Of a stretch of 64,000 nucleotides of DNA, positions 43,049 to 55,646 are shown piece after piece. Both the position numbers and the translations under genes were made by a program. The stretch comes from Arctopsyche grandis. Its lineage: Eukaryota > Arthropoda > Insecta > Trichoptera > Hydropsychidae. Numbering within the stretch: position 1 is the stretch's first letter; each line of letters begins with the position of its first letter. The stretch is from positions 33,833,986-33,897,985 of the forward strand of contig NC_135355.1 of the NCBI RefSeq assembly GCF_051622035.1, read 5' to 3'. Below the pieces are notes generated by a model. That model was not told where the DNA came from. It ran no database searches and saw nothing but the letters and a program-made list of their open reading frames with translations.

Positions 43049-43430
43049 CACTGTTCGACACGAAAAATGGTTCAGAGACGAGATATGACTTTGGGATAAA
43101 TCCCAAGTGAAAATACGTACTTTGACATTTGATTTGAACTGGACGACTATTTAGAGAGATTTGAAAGCTGAAAAGTACTACAAATGAAAGATAAAATACC
43201 CAACTATAGATTCCAATATTTATTTTGAGCAGGAAATTGACAGATTTTGAGACATCGACCGAACAACACCAAGATATAGAAAAATCGCGCGATTTAAAAA
43301 ACACATATTTGTATGTATATCCGAATATCGAGCCAATCAACATTTTTTATTACCAGATTCGTGTTCGTGTTCGTGTTCAATATCTATAAGAAAAGTCATA
43401 TATCGTCTCTGAACCAAAAAAGAAGGTGTT
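43049..43430 (-). mobile_element. Foldback MITE, copy 2
   Basis: Ends GGTTCAGAGACGAGATATGA (left) and its near complement TCATATATCGTCTCTGAACC (right). The interior is the reverse complement of 26043-26352. A GTGTTC triplet-like run lies near 43370. Confidence 0.75.
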
Positions 43431-44020
43431 ATAGGTGTTCTTTTTTTAAGTTTTTGAATTCAATGATCTCCCAAACCGCAACCTGAATCAGACTGAATTT
43501 TTTTATTTGTAATAAAAATTATAAATTTTATAACCGTATAAATTTTTAAATATTTTTACCTCAACCGGAAGTAGTATTTTTACTCTAAAGAATCATGGTT
43601 TTTAATTTTTTTCCTCAGAAACCTTTTACATAGTTTATTGAACTGAAATTTCATATCTAGAAATGTAATCTTAACATCAAATTATATATAAAATTTGGTG
43701 AGCACCCGTCATCCGGAAGTGACAGTTTAATCTTGTTTGTTTTTTCTTCCACTATTTCAACCTCTTAAACATATGTGCTCCTCACGAGAATTCAAGTATA
43801 ATCCTTGTATCAATATGAAGAAAATAAAGAATAAAATTATAAATCTAATAAACCGAAAGTAGAATTTTTTCCTCTTAGAAAAAGTCAAAAATGTTGTGAC
43901 CACACCATTTCTTCCACACCCCTGAACGCATTAAGCTGAAAATTTATATTTGTATTCTTTATGTACTTACTTAGAGTTGATCACAATTCGTAAACCGGAA
44001 GTAATAATTTATTTTTATTT
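43431..44020 (-). repeat. CTTCCGGTT-family repeat, copy 3
   Basis: Antisense; blocks AACCGGAAGTAGTATTTTTA and CACTTCC-type complements match 4925-5655. Confidence 0.6.
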
Positions 44021-44814
44021 TTCTTCAAATTCAACCGTTTTTTACTTACATATTTCTCTTTCCTCTTGAAATTTTAATATTCATAGACGAATAATTGACC
44101 GATCGAATCAAATTCAAATCACATAATCGAATAATAAATATCGCAGAACAAAACAAACTCAACGCTAATGCGACTAATTAATTATATGTTCCGTACTATA
44201 CTAAATCAATTTGTTTTAATGGTATTAAATATTTTATCGCTATTTAATTTATCTGTTATTTGATTCAACCGAATACAACTATCTACATACATATGTACAT
44301 TTTTTTTAAATTTGCGTAATAACCCAATTCTTGTTTTTCCATAAAAACGAGCACATAATTAAATGTCCAAAATAACTGTTCGTCAGCGGTGGTTTATCAT
44401 ACATTGAAAATAAGCGCACGCTTGGGGCCCCGAATCTTGGGGGGCCCTAATGGACTAATAGTCCGCATTTTAAAAAAAATCAGCGAAGATCGAGATGCTG
44501 AATGTGAGATCACCATTGCCAAATTAAATTCACTTTAGAAACTCATTGTGTAGTCTTTCTAGATATCATATCCTAGTGTAAAGAGGTTTGATTAATGCGA
44601 ATACTTAAATCCAAAACTTCCCATTTCAATGAATTGAGAACAAAACAAAAAGATCGACCGATTCGTACAACGACATGTCAGTCACAAGCTCAAATGTCAC
44701 AATGACAGTTGAGCCTGATGCATTTGGTCATAACAAGCATATTGATTTATCACTATTATAATATAAATATTTTAACATTCATTATATAAACTATTAGTGA
44801 AGTAAAAATATATA

Positions 44815-45280
44815 TGAGAGATAATGAGAACCTATAGTGCAAATTGATATAGTGTGAAAAAGAAAAAGTTATAGGCGTTTAAACAATTAAAATCTAAAAA
44901 AAGGAGAGGGTGTCGGAAAGGCAATATATAAGGCTACTTACCATAAGACGTCAAAAGTGTAGCATTTCCAAACGTGTCTATTACGATTATTTTTCACCAT
45001 CGAACCATCAAAATCAATTGAAATTTCCATCGTTGATCAAACCGCGCAAAATGGCAAAGTTTCAAAACGATCGGAAGATTGTATGAATTTCAACTCAATC
45101 GTTTGCGAAGTGAAACATAAAAGAATATAGAGTGAAAAAAGGAAAAATTATAGGCGTTTAAACAATCAAAATCTGACATAGCAAGATGGTGGTGAAAAGG
45201 GGAAAAAAACCATCGGAACAGTGTGAACAAATCCGGCAACGTAGATAAATACGGCAAATAGACGTCACCGAGAACGATAT
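44815..45280. repeat. Repeat Z, tandemly arranged modules
   Basis: The block TAGGCGTTTAAACAATTAAA occurs at about 44873 and as a variant at 45151, and again at 47527. Each is followed by AAAATCTGA and associated with GATTATTTTTCACCATCG segments (44985, 45825). Confidence 0.55.
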
Positions 45281-45284
45281 ATAT

Positions 45285-45775
45285 TTTTTTTGATTTTTAA
45301 ATGCTTTTTATTATTACTAAATTATGTTCACAATACATCGTATATCTATTTTAATAGCTACTGATGGGTTTGGTGCATCCGCTCTAAAATCGCCAGATTA
45401 ACAGAACGCCAGCTTTGAACCTTATTGTCGTTTTCTCGAATGATAGATTGCACATCAGATGACGAGTAACCTTTCGATGTGCACAGATGCAATTATTAAA
45501 ATTGAGTTGGATCTTTCTGGCGAGTTTAATAGGGCAAGATTCGGAACTTATCGAATCTTGCCTTATTAAACTCGCGTGAAAGATCCAACTCAATTTTGAT
45601 AATTATCATTTTAATAATTGCATCTGTGCACATCGAAAGGTTACCCGTCATCTGATGTGCAATCTATCATTCGAGAAGACGAGAATTGCATTTAAAGCAG
45701 CCGTCCGTTAATCTGTCTTTCAATTTGTCTGGCGATTTTAGAGCGGATGCACCGCATCCCTACTGATCTACCGAT
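45285..45775 (+). repeat. Interspersed repeat X, copy 2, split by a foldback element
   Basis: 45285-45365 and 45761 onward are halves of a repeat X copy. TACTGAT is duplicated at 45359-45365 and 45761-45767. Confidence 0.65.
45366..45760. mobile_element. Large foldback DNA element (MITE)
   Basis: 395 bp, almost entirely two inverted arms (45366-45545 and 45555-45760). Shared blocks include GGTGCATCCGCTCTAAAATC and its complement, and AAGATCCAACTCAATTTTGA-type segments. The TACTGAT duplication is 7 bp, possibly 8 with a flanking C. The empty site is visible at 30905 and 46725. The open frames inside are arm artefacts. Confidence 0.85.
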
Positions 45776-46655
45776 CGACCGAAAGCAAGAACGACAATGG
45801 AGTATTTTCAAACGAGTCTATTACGATTATTTTTCACCATCGTACTGGCGGATTTGATTTCCTCATGTATTGATGACCAAACCGAGCAACATGGCAAAGT
45901 TTAAAAACGATCGGTAAGTACCCAAATTTCGTCAGACGAAAAAATCGAAAGCGAAGTATGAAGAGGCTAGTAAAAAACATAACAAACCCATAGTAACTTT
46001 TGCAATAGATTTTCATTAAGGCGACCACTGCGCTTGGCCAAGTGCAATTCGACCATACAAATGTACATATATGGACGCAATTTATAAACCCTTTCATGTC
46101 CGACAACGCAACTCGATAATGAATGGTTCGCGGTAAGTAATGGATGGAACAATTTCATAATGAAACGCGATTAATCACTTTAGTGTATTTGGGTGAATGT
46201 GTCGAGTGTGCTTCATGAATCGCGATGTTCCCCACATTGTTCTCCCGGAATGTGTAAAGCTGGGGTCCTGTATTCCTAAGCGACCGTTACAAATGCGACA
46301 ACATCCACTTACGAGCGCTTATCTTCCGGTTTGCCAGACCAAAAAGGCCGACTTCTCCTCGAAATGGACGTGTGTTGATAACGAAGGACTTATCTCGACG
46401 AGGTTAATGGAAAATGTTCTCGTTTCACCACGCTTAGCGGTACTGCAATTGCGATCATCATCGTATTGATACATATCATTATACATACATATGTAGTGTG
46501 CATTGGCCTAGTCATTTTTCGAGATTTCAAAATCATTAATATATAACACGATAAAAACAAATTTTATATAAAGCAAAAAATATAATAACTCAAATCGTTA
46601 GAGACGTTTTTAAAATTTAATTTAAATAATACCAATTGACCAAATGAAAGAATTT
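45776..46655. other. Intergenic stretch, no gene supported
   Basis: A 90-codon frame at 46197-46469 (VCRVCFMNRDVPH...) has no domain I recognise and no splice context. Not called. Confidence 0.35.
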
Positions 46656-46659
46656 GATT

Positions 46660-47250
46660 TTGATTTTTTAATGCTTTTTATTATTACGAAATTATGTTCA
46701 CAATATATCTTATATCTATAGTAATAGCTACTGATCTACTAATCATTTTCTATTTTACAATTTTAATTTAATTTTGTTAGTAATCATAGTGTAACGTACG
46801 CCGCGGATTAAGCGAATAGAATCCCAGAGACTGTGTGACCGTTCAAAGATTATCTGTAACGGATATCTGTTAACGGATTAACTAAATGCATACCGTGCGA
46901 CTGGTATAAGTGGGTTTTAAGGATTAGCGACTAGCTAAGTGCATGAAACAATGATTGCACTTCTCATACCGTGGGAATACATATCCGAATACGTGACTAT
47001 ACAGTAGGTAAACAGATTAGACGTCCTGAGAGATCTATCCCTTATAAGGCGGTACGGGGTATTCTGGACGGAGCACTGGCAATACGTATATCTCCTGAAT
47101 CATCAATAAATGCTGTGATGCGACTGTTGGCCTTTTACTTGGATCTCCACCCACCCCTACGCAGCAATAGTATTATATTATTCTAATGTTAATGTACAGC
47201 ATAATAGAATAAGCTTATTGTAAAAAACTAAATGTATGTAAGCTTATTGT
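46660..47250 (+). repeat. Interspersed repeat X, copy 3, split by a solo LTR
   Basis: Halves 46660-46789 and 47167-47250 match 30838-31060 on both sides of the insertion. Confidence 0.75.
46790..47166 (+). mobile_element. Solo LTR (family B)
   Basis: 377 bp, TG...CA, flanked by 4-bp ATAG (46786-46789 and 47167-47170). Highly similar in its second half to the 361-bp LTRs at 56357 and 59193 (TGATTGCACTTCTCATACCG; CTCCACCCACCCCTACGCA). Contains AATAAATGCTGTGA as a poly(A) signal. Confidence 0.9.
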
Positions 47251-48615
47251 AAATCATATTAACAATTAGATACAACATAACTTCTTATTGAATACTTATC
47301 TCGCAGATAAAACTCCGTGAAGAGATATATGTACTTTTAGCCGTGAAATGTCAGATCTGACATATTTGGCCAAAAATCGATATATATATCGTGTATTACA
47401 TTACATGAAGCTAGACGCCAAATTTGAAATTTATATATACATATGAGAGTTAAAACTATAAATATTTAAATATTAGAGATAACGAGAACCTATAGAGCAA
47501 ATTTTATAAAATATAGAGTGAATTATAGGCGTTTAAACAATTAAAATCTGAAATGGCCATATCAAGGCGAAAAGGTTGAAGATAGATTATGGTAGCTTGC
47601 TGTACCGTCATAGACGTCACCGTACCCGAGATTCTGGATATTTGATACGCATTGTATACGATATTTTATCTCCAACGTAATGGCAGACGATACATTAACG
47701 TATATTGATGACCAAAATGAGCAATATGGCAAAGTATGAAAACGATCGGACAAGAGATAAGAGATATAAAAAATGACCATTAACACGAAAACCATGTGAA
47801 CTGTATAAGAGGTAAGTAAAAAACCTATTTCAAATCTTATAAATGCTCATAATACATATAATACATAATATTGATTAAAGACTCTCTAAAGTCGATGACC
47901 TAAAGCAGATTGTGTTTATACCTGAAGGGTATAGACATTTTGTTGTAATCACCGAGACTCTTCATAAGTGTGTTAGTTAGTATGAAAAAATAGAAGAATA
48001 TGTATGATACATATAAAAAGAGAAGGTTCAAGACCGAGCTTTAAATGATCTTTCTGGGATTGTTTTTTCGGTCATACCGAAATACTTAAAATAAAAATAA
48101 ACCAAGGATTTCAAATTGCAAGTTGCTATTACATAAGTTTGTTTTCTTATAAGTTGCATAATAAAATGAATGATACAATTAAGAAAATAATGCAGAAGTT
48201 GCAAAACAGAGTTATGCAAAGTATTCTAAATGTTAATTTATATATGTATGTACTAGAAGAAAATTCATGGTGAATGAATTGAATTGGATTAATATTGGGT
48301 ATATTCTGAATGTACGTACATATGTTGGTATTTATTTATAAGCTAGATAAGAATATGTTACCTAAATATTTTAATAAGTATTTTTTAAGATGATTAAATA
48401 TAAATAATTATGGTACTAGGGGTATTATTAAGTTAGTAAAGAAAAACATATTATATTAAGATGTTGTTAATTATTATACAATACGCTAGCAGATGAAATT
48501 TGGAAAATAAACAAGACTGATTCATAAAATGATTCCTGTTAGCCCTAAAACAACACCTCCATATGAATAAATGGTTAAGTATAGTTTATTTTATTTTTTT
48601 ATTTTTAATCGTAAC

Positions 48616-48691
<76 letters not shown>

Positions 48692-49857
48692 ATAGGTATG
48701 TATGTGTACATTGTTATTTGCTATAAAAATTAGCTATAGAGCTACTTCTTAAGTAAATAAATAAAATTAACAAATAACTAATATATTATATATTATACAT
48801 ATATGTACATATAGTACGTAATAGATCAAATATTATAAAACTTTACGTGAAATAGTAGAGCATTCAATGAGAAAATGTAATTGGTCCATCAGGAAAATTT
48901 CCTATATGGCAGGCATGTAACGATAGATACATGTATTTATTTTAAAAACTTTAAAAAAAGGTTTTAATACGTATGTACCTACATACGTGCTGAAATTATT
49001 CAATTTAGAAATAAACCGAATATCGCTTTAAGCTCTGCATAAATCGTACTAAAATTTTTCAATAATACAATCGAAAGCTTTTAAGAATGAAAATTGAATG
49101 AAACTGGCAGGAAAGTTGAATTATTTTTTTGATTTGAATGGATTCCTTACACGCGGTTCTCTCAAATTCCTCGCTGATCCTTTAAAAAGCTCAACTCCCC
49201 GAGAGAGAAAAAAGGGGGTTAAGCCCCTAAAGAGGGGGGGGGAGGGGGAGAGTTTGTGCACGGTCTTTCTTTCGACCTCGAATCACTTGGAGCGAGAACT
49301 TTCGCTAAAAGCTCTCTCTCTCTCTCACGGAATGTGGGCTAGCGCCGCCATATTACTGTGTAATGCGTATAAATAAATGTGAAATGCGAGAAATATTTCA
49401 AATTCTCCACCATAGAGATATCACCCTCATCTGAATCGTTCTGAAATCTTACGCCGACATTTTTCATGTAAACATCAAACGAGTTCACTGCGGGAAAAAT
49501 CGATTTTTTCCCGAAAAATTCGAAACGGTCATAAGTATGCATTTTCCAGGGAAATATTTTGTTGTAGTCGATTGTTGAATACGAGAGAGGTCAGCTGCTT
49601 TGAATGTGTGGGTCAGATACTGTGGAGGAGCTGTAACGATCGATTTTCCACTTTCATTTTCCCATCCTCCACGTTTTCAACCGGAATTTCCACGGTCGAA
49701 TGTCCATTTGCAACAGCCATGTTGGAAACGGAGGTAGAAACTTCGCTAAAAGCCGATTCTAAATAGACAAATTCATATATACACACTGATACATACTTTT
49801 ACAAAAACCAACAATGCACAACATATTTTTTCATAGTATTGTATCAACCATCAGCAT
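47251..49857. other. Intergenic stretch, no gene seen
   Basis: Repeat Z modules at 47470-47790, a (TA)n at 48621-48691, and a purine-rich patch with a G run near 49225. 49020-49400 looks single-copy but has no supported frame. Confidence 0.4.
48621..48691. repeat. (TA)n microsatellite
   Basis: About 70 bases of TA. Confidence 0.95.
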
Positions 49858-50130
49858 AGATAGATGGAAAGCGTGCAATGCTTTCAACTGAGTGATCACG
49901 GGTTCAATCCCTGACCCGAAGCTGCTGGCCAAACCTTGGATATATGACTCCAGGTCGATCGTTTCCTATCAGAGTTTACCAATTAATCCGATTTCATTGA
50001 AACGGTTCCAACAAATTGACAAAATTCAAGTTTTCAGCATCTTGAATATTATATGCTGCAAGATATTTTTTTCAAATGTATCCATAGATACCTCTGTGAT
50101 GCTTTATAAATTGGCCATTTAGGCATTCGG
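49858..50130 (+). mobile_element. tRNA-headed SINE, diverged
   Basis: Head GCGTGCAATGCTTTCAACTG, B box GGGTTCAATCCC, GCTGCTGGCC, body GATCGTTTCCTATCAGAGTT and a tail with CCATAGATACCTCTGTGAT. Confidence 0.65.
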
Positions 50131-50666
50131 GCTTAACTGTCAGGCCTTCTGCTATGTAAATACACACATACATCTATATACATATGTATTAAATAAATAA
50201 ATATTATTTACATAGGGGAAGCAGTTGAGAAATATTTTTATTCGGATCATATTGCGAATATGCAAATAAGTGGAAATAAATAATGAAATAGCGAAGCACT
50301 AGCTTTTGGATGAATGAACACATGTACGTAGTTCACAAATCAAATTTTCTATTGTTAGGAAACATTCAGAATATAAATATATGTAACTTCGATTGATTTT
50401 CATATAAAATATAGTCACGTATACAAATAAACTTTCACAGATATTTGAAAATTTACATATGTTTTTTTCAAATTGAAACTGTAAGAACGCAATTTGAAAC
50501 AATTTGAAGAATTTACCTATACTATTTAAAAATCCCCCATATAACCCTTCGCAACTATTTTTAAGTTTCAAAAGAAGTATTTAAATTTGAAATAAAGAAA
50601 AGGAATTTAAATGAACAGTTGGTTGAAAGATCACCCATTCGATTTTCGAATTAAATTCCAAATTAA

Positions 50667-51194
50667 GAGGGCTGGACAGCAGCGCTTTGTCCATACAAAC
50701 GTACTATACTTCTCCCTTTCTCAATTATGGCACTAGAGAAATTATTTTTTAATATGCTATGGATATCTACCATTGGGGTGCATCTATTGTTTTATTTTTT
50801 TGATTAATTATTTTTTATAGGAGCTAGGAGCCGCCAAACATCTATAAAATCGCCTCTTTTTTACACCCACGAAACGAGTCCAGCGTGCTTATTTAACGGT
50901 CGATTAAAAAAAAAATACGCCGATAGATGCACAGAAAGTATCTTTCTCATACCGATGATGAAATTTTTTTTAAAAATTGGTCCAGTTTTGGAGGAAAAAA
51001 TAGGAGAATACGAAACCTCGATTTTGTCAATTTAAAATACGTTTATTCTGGTCGAAGCACAACTGTCGCATTGACTCAATATATAAATATATATTTATAT
51101 ATATCGTCGCATTCACTCAATATATACATACACTCAATATATATATCGAAGAAAGGAACGGTAACAAAATTAAGGTTTCGGGTGTACAGCCCTC
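50667..51194. mobile_element. piggyBac-like MITE
   Basis: TTAA at 50663-50666 and 51195-51198 flanks ends GAGGGCTGGACAGC and (inverted) GAGGGCTGTACACC. TTAA duplication and G-rich ends are the piggyBac hallmark. 528 bp, no transposase. The 125-codon frame at 50927-51304 crosses the right end, so it is not a gene. Confidence 0.7.
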
Positions 51195-51198
51195 TTAA

Positions 51199-52342
51199 CG
51201 TAGAAGAATGCCAAAAACATTGGACGAACTTAGAAAATTATGCGTACATTTTACCAAGCAGTATATTTTATATTAATAATAATTATCCTTTACGATTAAA
51301 GTAATGTTATAGAATACTTAACATCATATGTGAAAATCCATATCATTTTGGGCACACAATACGTTATGGAAATGGGTCAAAAGCGGACCGAAGCCGATTA
51401 AGTCAACAACTTTTATACATACATATGTATGTACATTTACTCGGAGATAAAAATCTGTAAAATTTTCAAACTAAAGCGGCGACTTTCAATTGTCCAGAAG
51501 TAAAACTAACCGCGATGATTGATGATTGTTTTCACACCGAAATTAATTCATCGCCAAGCTAAAAGGAAGAGTCGAGACGAAAACAAACAGATTTTCTTAA
51601 TTAAGGACCGGCCCTCTGCACCGTTACTAATTCCCAGCCACACGAACACACACACAGAAATATACGTACAAAAAGCGAACATTTTTTAATCTGAGTTTGG
51701 TCGGACGAGGGAACGGGTAAAAAAAAAGAGAAATTTGCGCACTGAGCGAATGAAGGGAAAATGCGGGCGGAAAAGCTAATCGCCGCGAGGAAAATTAAAA
51801 CGGGGCTTCACGCTTTTTCCCCTTTCGCTAGCTTATAAGTCACCGCAAACGTTTCATTTTAATGAAATATATTATTCGAACACTTCGTACACAGTTAGTT
51901 GAAAATCGGACTAATTTGGTCTGTTGCAGATATTGAATATTGAAATTTTTACATAATATAATGTGGACGTGGGTTTCCGAGATCGTAGTAAAAGACGCAA
52001 TAGTTGTGGTAGATGAAAATTATTGTTCTTGATCCGTCAGCCTGCCAGCTCCGAATAAAGCACATACGAAACGGGTAATCTCCGCACAGAGAGATCATTT
52101 GTTGATGAATCGCGAAAGCTAATTGGCTGCTGTATACAGCTTGTAAATACGTCAAGGCTTTTTTGGCGCGAATAGGTGATTAGCTCTAGTAAAGCAGTGG
52201 TCGACATGCACCAACCACCTAATATCTTCGTTACAGTATTATATTTAGACATGTCTATTAAAGAGTCATTGACTCATTGACTGACTTAATTGTGCGTACA
52301 TTTTTTTTTAATGACGATTGAAAATACATCATATCATCAACC
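51199..52342. other. Intergenic stretch, no gene supported
   Basis: Looks largely single-copy. Antisense frames at 51949-52252 have no family signature or splice sites I can support. Confidence 0.35.
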
Positions 52343-52477
52343 AGTTGCGTTAGCAACAAGTGGTTAGCGTATCATGCTTTCGAGCAGAGTGGTCACGGGT
52401 TCAAATCTTACTGGTTTCTGCCTTGCCCACTTGAGTCCCAATAGAGTCCCGCTGCTAACCAGACCTTGGTTTGTGTC
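52343..52477 (+). mobile_element. SINE head fragment
   Basis: Repeats the tRNA-like head (AGTGGTTAGCGTATCATGCT, B box GGGTTCAAATC), then GCTGCTAACCAGACC. It lacks the body and carries a ~30-bp internal insertion. Confidence 0.6.
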
Positions 52478-52544
52478 AAAAACAGAGAGAAGCTAATAAA
52501 AAGCTTGTAAAAGGAAGCTCTATTTGAGCGTGCTAAGAACGTGA

Positions 52545-52740
52545 CTGGCATACGTCATATTGTGACAATATTGACTCGATGATACGACGTAAGCAATATT
52601 GTACCGTTTTGTCAATGTGCATATGTATGTATATGCAAGCTGATTTTTCTTTGCACCAAAACAAGTTTGACCGTGCCGAAACATGCACTGCTGTATAGTA
52701 TGAATATAATAAGTCTTTTCCGTGCACTACTGTGCCGTGC
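52545..52740 (-). repeat. Dispersed repeat M, copy 3
   Basis: Matches 19950-20222 in the same orientation and is likewise followed directly by a SINE. It is preceded by the GAAGCTAATAAAAAGCTTGT block. Confidence 0.6.
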
Positions 52741-52760
52741 TGTTGCCTTTCAGGTTAAAC

Positions 52761-53168
52761 CAGCGGCGTGGACTAGTGGTTAGCATATTATGCTTTCGAG
52801 CAGAGCGGTCATGGGTTCGAGTCCCACTAGAGTCCCGTTGCTGGCCAGACCTTGGTTTGTGACTCCAGATCGAACGTTTTTTATCGGAGTTTGCCAATTT
52901 TTTTTATTTTCATTTAAACAGTTCATGTAAAATTAGCATCTCCTTTCTTATATCACTTGCTAGTCTCATATTATTCATCGTCTTGAGGTTCGCGATTTTG
53001 ACCATAAAATTTCTCCAAGATGTCACTATGGATTTATGAATTCGCATTTCATAAGATGCTTATATATACCTAATATTGATTCATTTTATTGTACATATCT
53101 CTTTAAAGTGCACTCGTCGCTTTGGGGTGATCTGTGAAGATAAATATTCATGTTCTATAAAATAAAAT
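52761..53168 (+). mobile_element. tRNA-derived SINE, near full length
   Basis: Head CAGCGGCGTGGACTAGTGGT, a B box in GGGTTCGAGTCCC, body and tail (AAGTGCACTCGTCGCTTTGG, then TTCTATAAAATAAAAT). Confidence 0.8.
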
Positions 53169-54544
53169 CATCAAAGATTTTTTTTTCATATTCATAATAC
53201 ATCGACAATTAATCGTACAGTTTTGCACTACTCTCACATATTTTTCAATTATTTTAAATACCCTTTAATGTCTGCAATATATCGAAGTATCGTTTCGGCG
53301 CGGCACTTGAGAATAATTTATTTTTTGCACGAGCAAATTCGAAAGAGCGCTTAACGAACAAATTAATAGCTTTCAAATAAACGACTCTCATCGCACTAAG
53401 GACGAGTAATATTGGAAAACTTTCACTTTTGAACGTTTTCGCCTCTATTCTTAATTACCGTTCAATGATTAAACATCGTATAGTTACATATCGTAAAATA
53501 TACATTCGTTTTAAAACCCCGAACAAACGAAACTCAAACACGATCCTTTCACACGAGTGGGAGTATTTTCCGCGAGAAAACTCAGGTACAGTGCATCGCC
53601 ATAGGAAGTCCTTGCCAGCTAACGAGGCGAAACTTCCCACATGATTGATGGTCTGAAGCTTCGTGACGTCAATTTATAACCCTTGAAATTGTTATGAAGC
53701 CGCTCGACTTTACTTTGAGCCTTCCGCTTTGTTAAAATTTACTTTAAATTATTTTGCGTCTCTTACAGTCGCCTCGTACGTGCATGTACTACAATTCAAT
53801 TCAACTATACATACATAAACGCGTTCGTAATTAATTCCCGCGGTGCTAAAATCGATTTCAATAATTACGAAATGCAATTTTATCTCACAGCGTTCATGTT
53901 TGTCAATAATTAAACAACGTTGGCCATAATAAATTTACAAAATTATCGGCCTGCTTTGACAGCGCCATGATAGCCGGTTTAATTACGGCCCGATTCATTA
54001 AAACTTGTTACATTTTATTCGATATCAAATTGCGTGTTTTGCACGTCAAAAAGTTATTATTAAACATCTCCAAGGCCGGTGGAAAATGTAAAAATTTTCA
54101 TCCGCCACAAAGATGTAAATACATACATTCTACGTAGTCGTTGAAAATTTATCATTTCAACTATTACCGGCTTTATCCGAAGGTTCACAGAAACTAAAAC
54201 CTCCCGAATGAAAATGGGTTAGTATACAAAATAATCGATAAATTTGATAATCGAATCACACTTAACGAATCCCTTTGCGTAGCTGCCGATTCAATTGAAT
54301 CAGGAACGGCTCGTAGTTCAATTAGCTAGGGATGCTGTCATAGATAAAAAAATATATATATACATGTATGTATGCATATCATACAAATAGGAGTAGGTAT
54401 ATACAGTGCTTATAATTACATAATAAAAATAAGCACTGCAGTGCTTATTTTTTTTAATCTGTATTTTTTTTTAAATCTTTATTTAAAATCTATATTTTTT
54501 ATTATTATTTTTAAAATATATTTCTGATCCTTTCTTATTTCGAC
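53169..54544. other. Apparently single-copy intergenic DNA
   Basis: No repeat recognised between about 53250 and 54330 and no coding frame supported. Possibly conserved non-coding DNA or a distant promoter. Confidence 0.35.
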
Positions 54545-54655
54545 CGTTATTTATTTATTTAATTTTGGACCATTGTGGCATTTACAGAAATCCCCAATGC
54601 ACCACAATGGTCGAATATATAATAGAGAAAAATAAAAATATACAGACAAAAATAC
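54545..54655 (+). repeat. LINE-tail hairpin repeat
   Basis: GGACCATTGTGGCAT and ATGCACCACAATGGTC form an inverted pair; the same pair occurs at 63538-63583 and, in part, at 63931-63942. Confidence 0.6.
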
Positions 54656-54944
54656 TGTAACGTTACATAGAGAGACGCCCCGTAGACCGGTGACGTCATG
54701 GTGACGCCGACCAATGGTGGAGTCGGGCGTTGCGGCCAATGGCTACACCCGACTCCTTGACCAATGACTATACGTGTCATAACGTGCATGCGCTGAGCGC
54801 TGAATATTTATAAGTATGGTGCGCTCTCGAACGGTGGCATTCGGATCCTGACCTCCACCGGACGAGCAGCAATAAAGACCTGGAACCTGCCTGCGTGTTT
54901 TCTTGTACCTCGACCTGACTCCACTTACCTTTGAATACTCTTCA
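54656..54944 (+). mobile_element. Solo LTR candidate (family C)
   Basis: 289 bp, TGTAAC...CTTCA, flanked by ATAC (54652-54655 and 54945-54948). It has a TATTTATAAG box and an AATAAAG poly(A)-like signal in LTR order. GC-richer than its surroundings. No second copy in the window to confirm it. Confidence 0.6.
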
Positions 54945-54948
54945 ATAC

Positions 54949-55646
54949 CCAATAATAAATAATCATTAAAAACAGAAGCATCAATAATAGTAAATACAAT
55001 AAAAATATCAAATAAACAGATTACATAGTTTATAGCCAGCACCAATACATAAGAACCAGTTGTAAATACAAAACAACCCCGCGAGACCCAAAGGGAAAGG
55101 AGAAGATTAAAATTCCACTCATACATATATCACGTACAATTGTATAATGTATAATGCCCTTCCTGAAAGCATTAGAAGTTCTAATAACGTTGATGCTTTC
55201 TTGAAGGGTGTTAATGGATACCTTTCTGGAAGATGATTTATAATTATTTGTTGTTATTTTGTGTATTAGCAGTTTGCTATATAAATAAATAAATAAACAA
55301 TTATAAAAATAAGGTTGAGCGCAGACTACCAGACTATAATGTACGCTCACTAAGGTGGAAAATATCACATTCATGATCAGCAGCAATTATTTAATTGAGA
55401 AGTTGAATAGCTCTTGGAATAGGAGTCATTCAAAAAATAACAGTGCGAGCAGGAGGTAATTACAACTGTTTACTAATTGTACTATTTTGTATTAATAATT
55501 TTGAAGATTAAAAAATAATAACAAAATCAATATTAAGTCGTTTTTTTTATTATAGAGGTCACGAGCCGTCGTTCAATTTAATGCAACTAAAATTCACATA
55601 AAATGTTTACAATACCCGTTGAAAACAGATCACAAAATCAATCAAA
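54949..55646. other. Intergenic stretch, no gene seen
   Basis: AT-rich, short antisense frames without domains. Confidence 0.35.

Noticed and set aside
44430..44470. GGGGCCCC-rich palindrome as an element terminus
   Set aside because: No partner end or target duplication found.
46197..46469. 90-codon Cys-containing frame (VCRVCFMNR start)
   Set aside because: The Cys spacing does not make a zinc-finger pattern, and no neighbouring exon is seen.
51949..52252. Overlapping antisense frames, briefly considered as a chemoreceptor exon
   Set aside because: No family motif, and the upstream frame closes with a stop and no acceptor.
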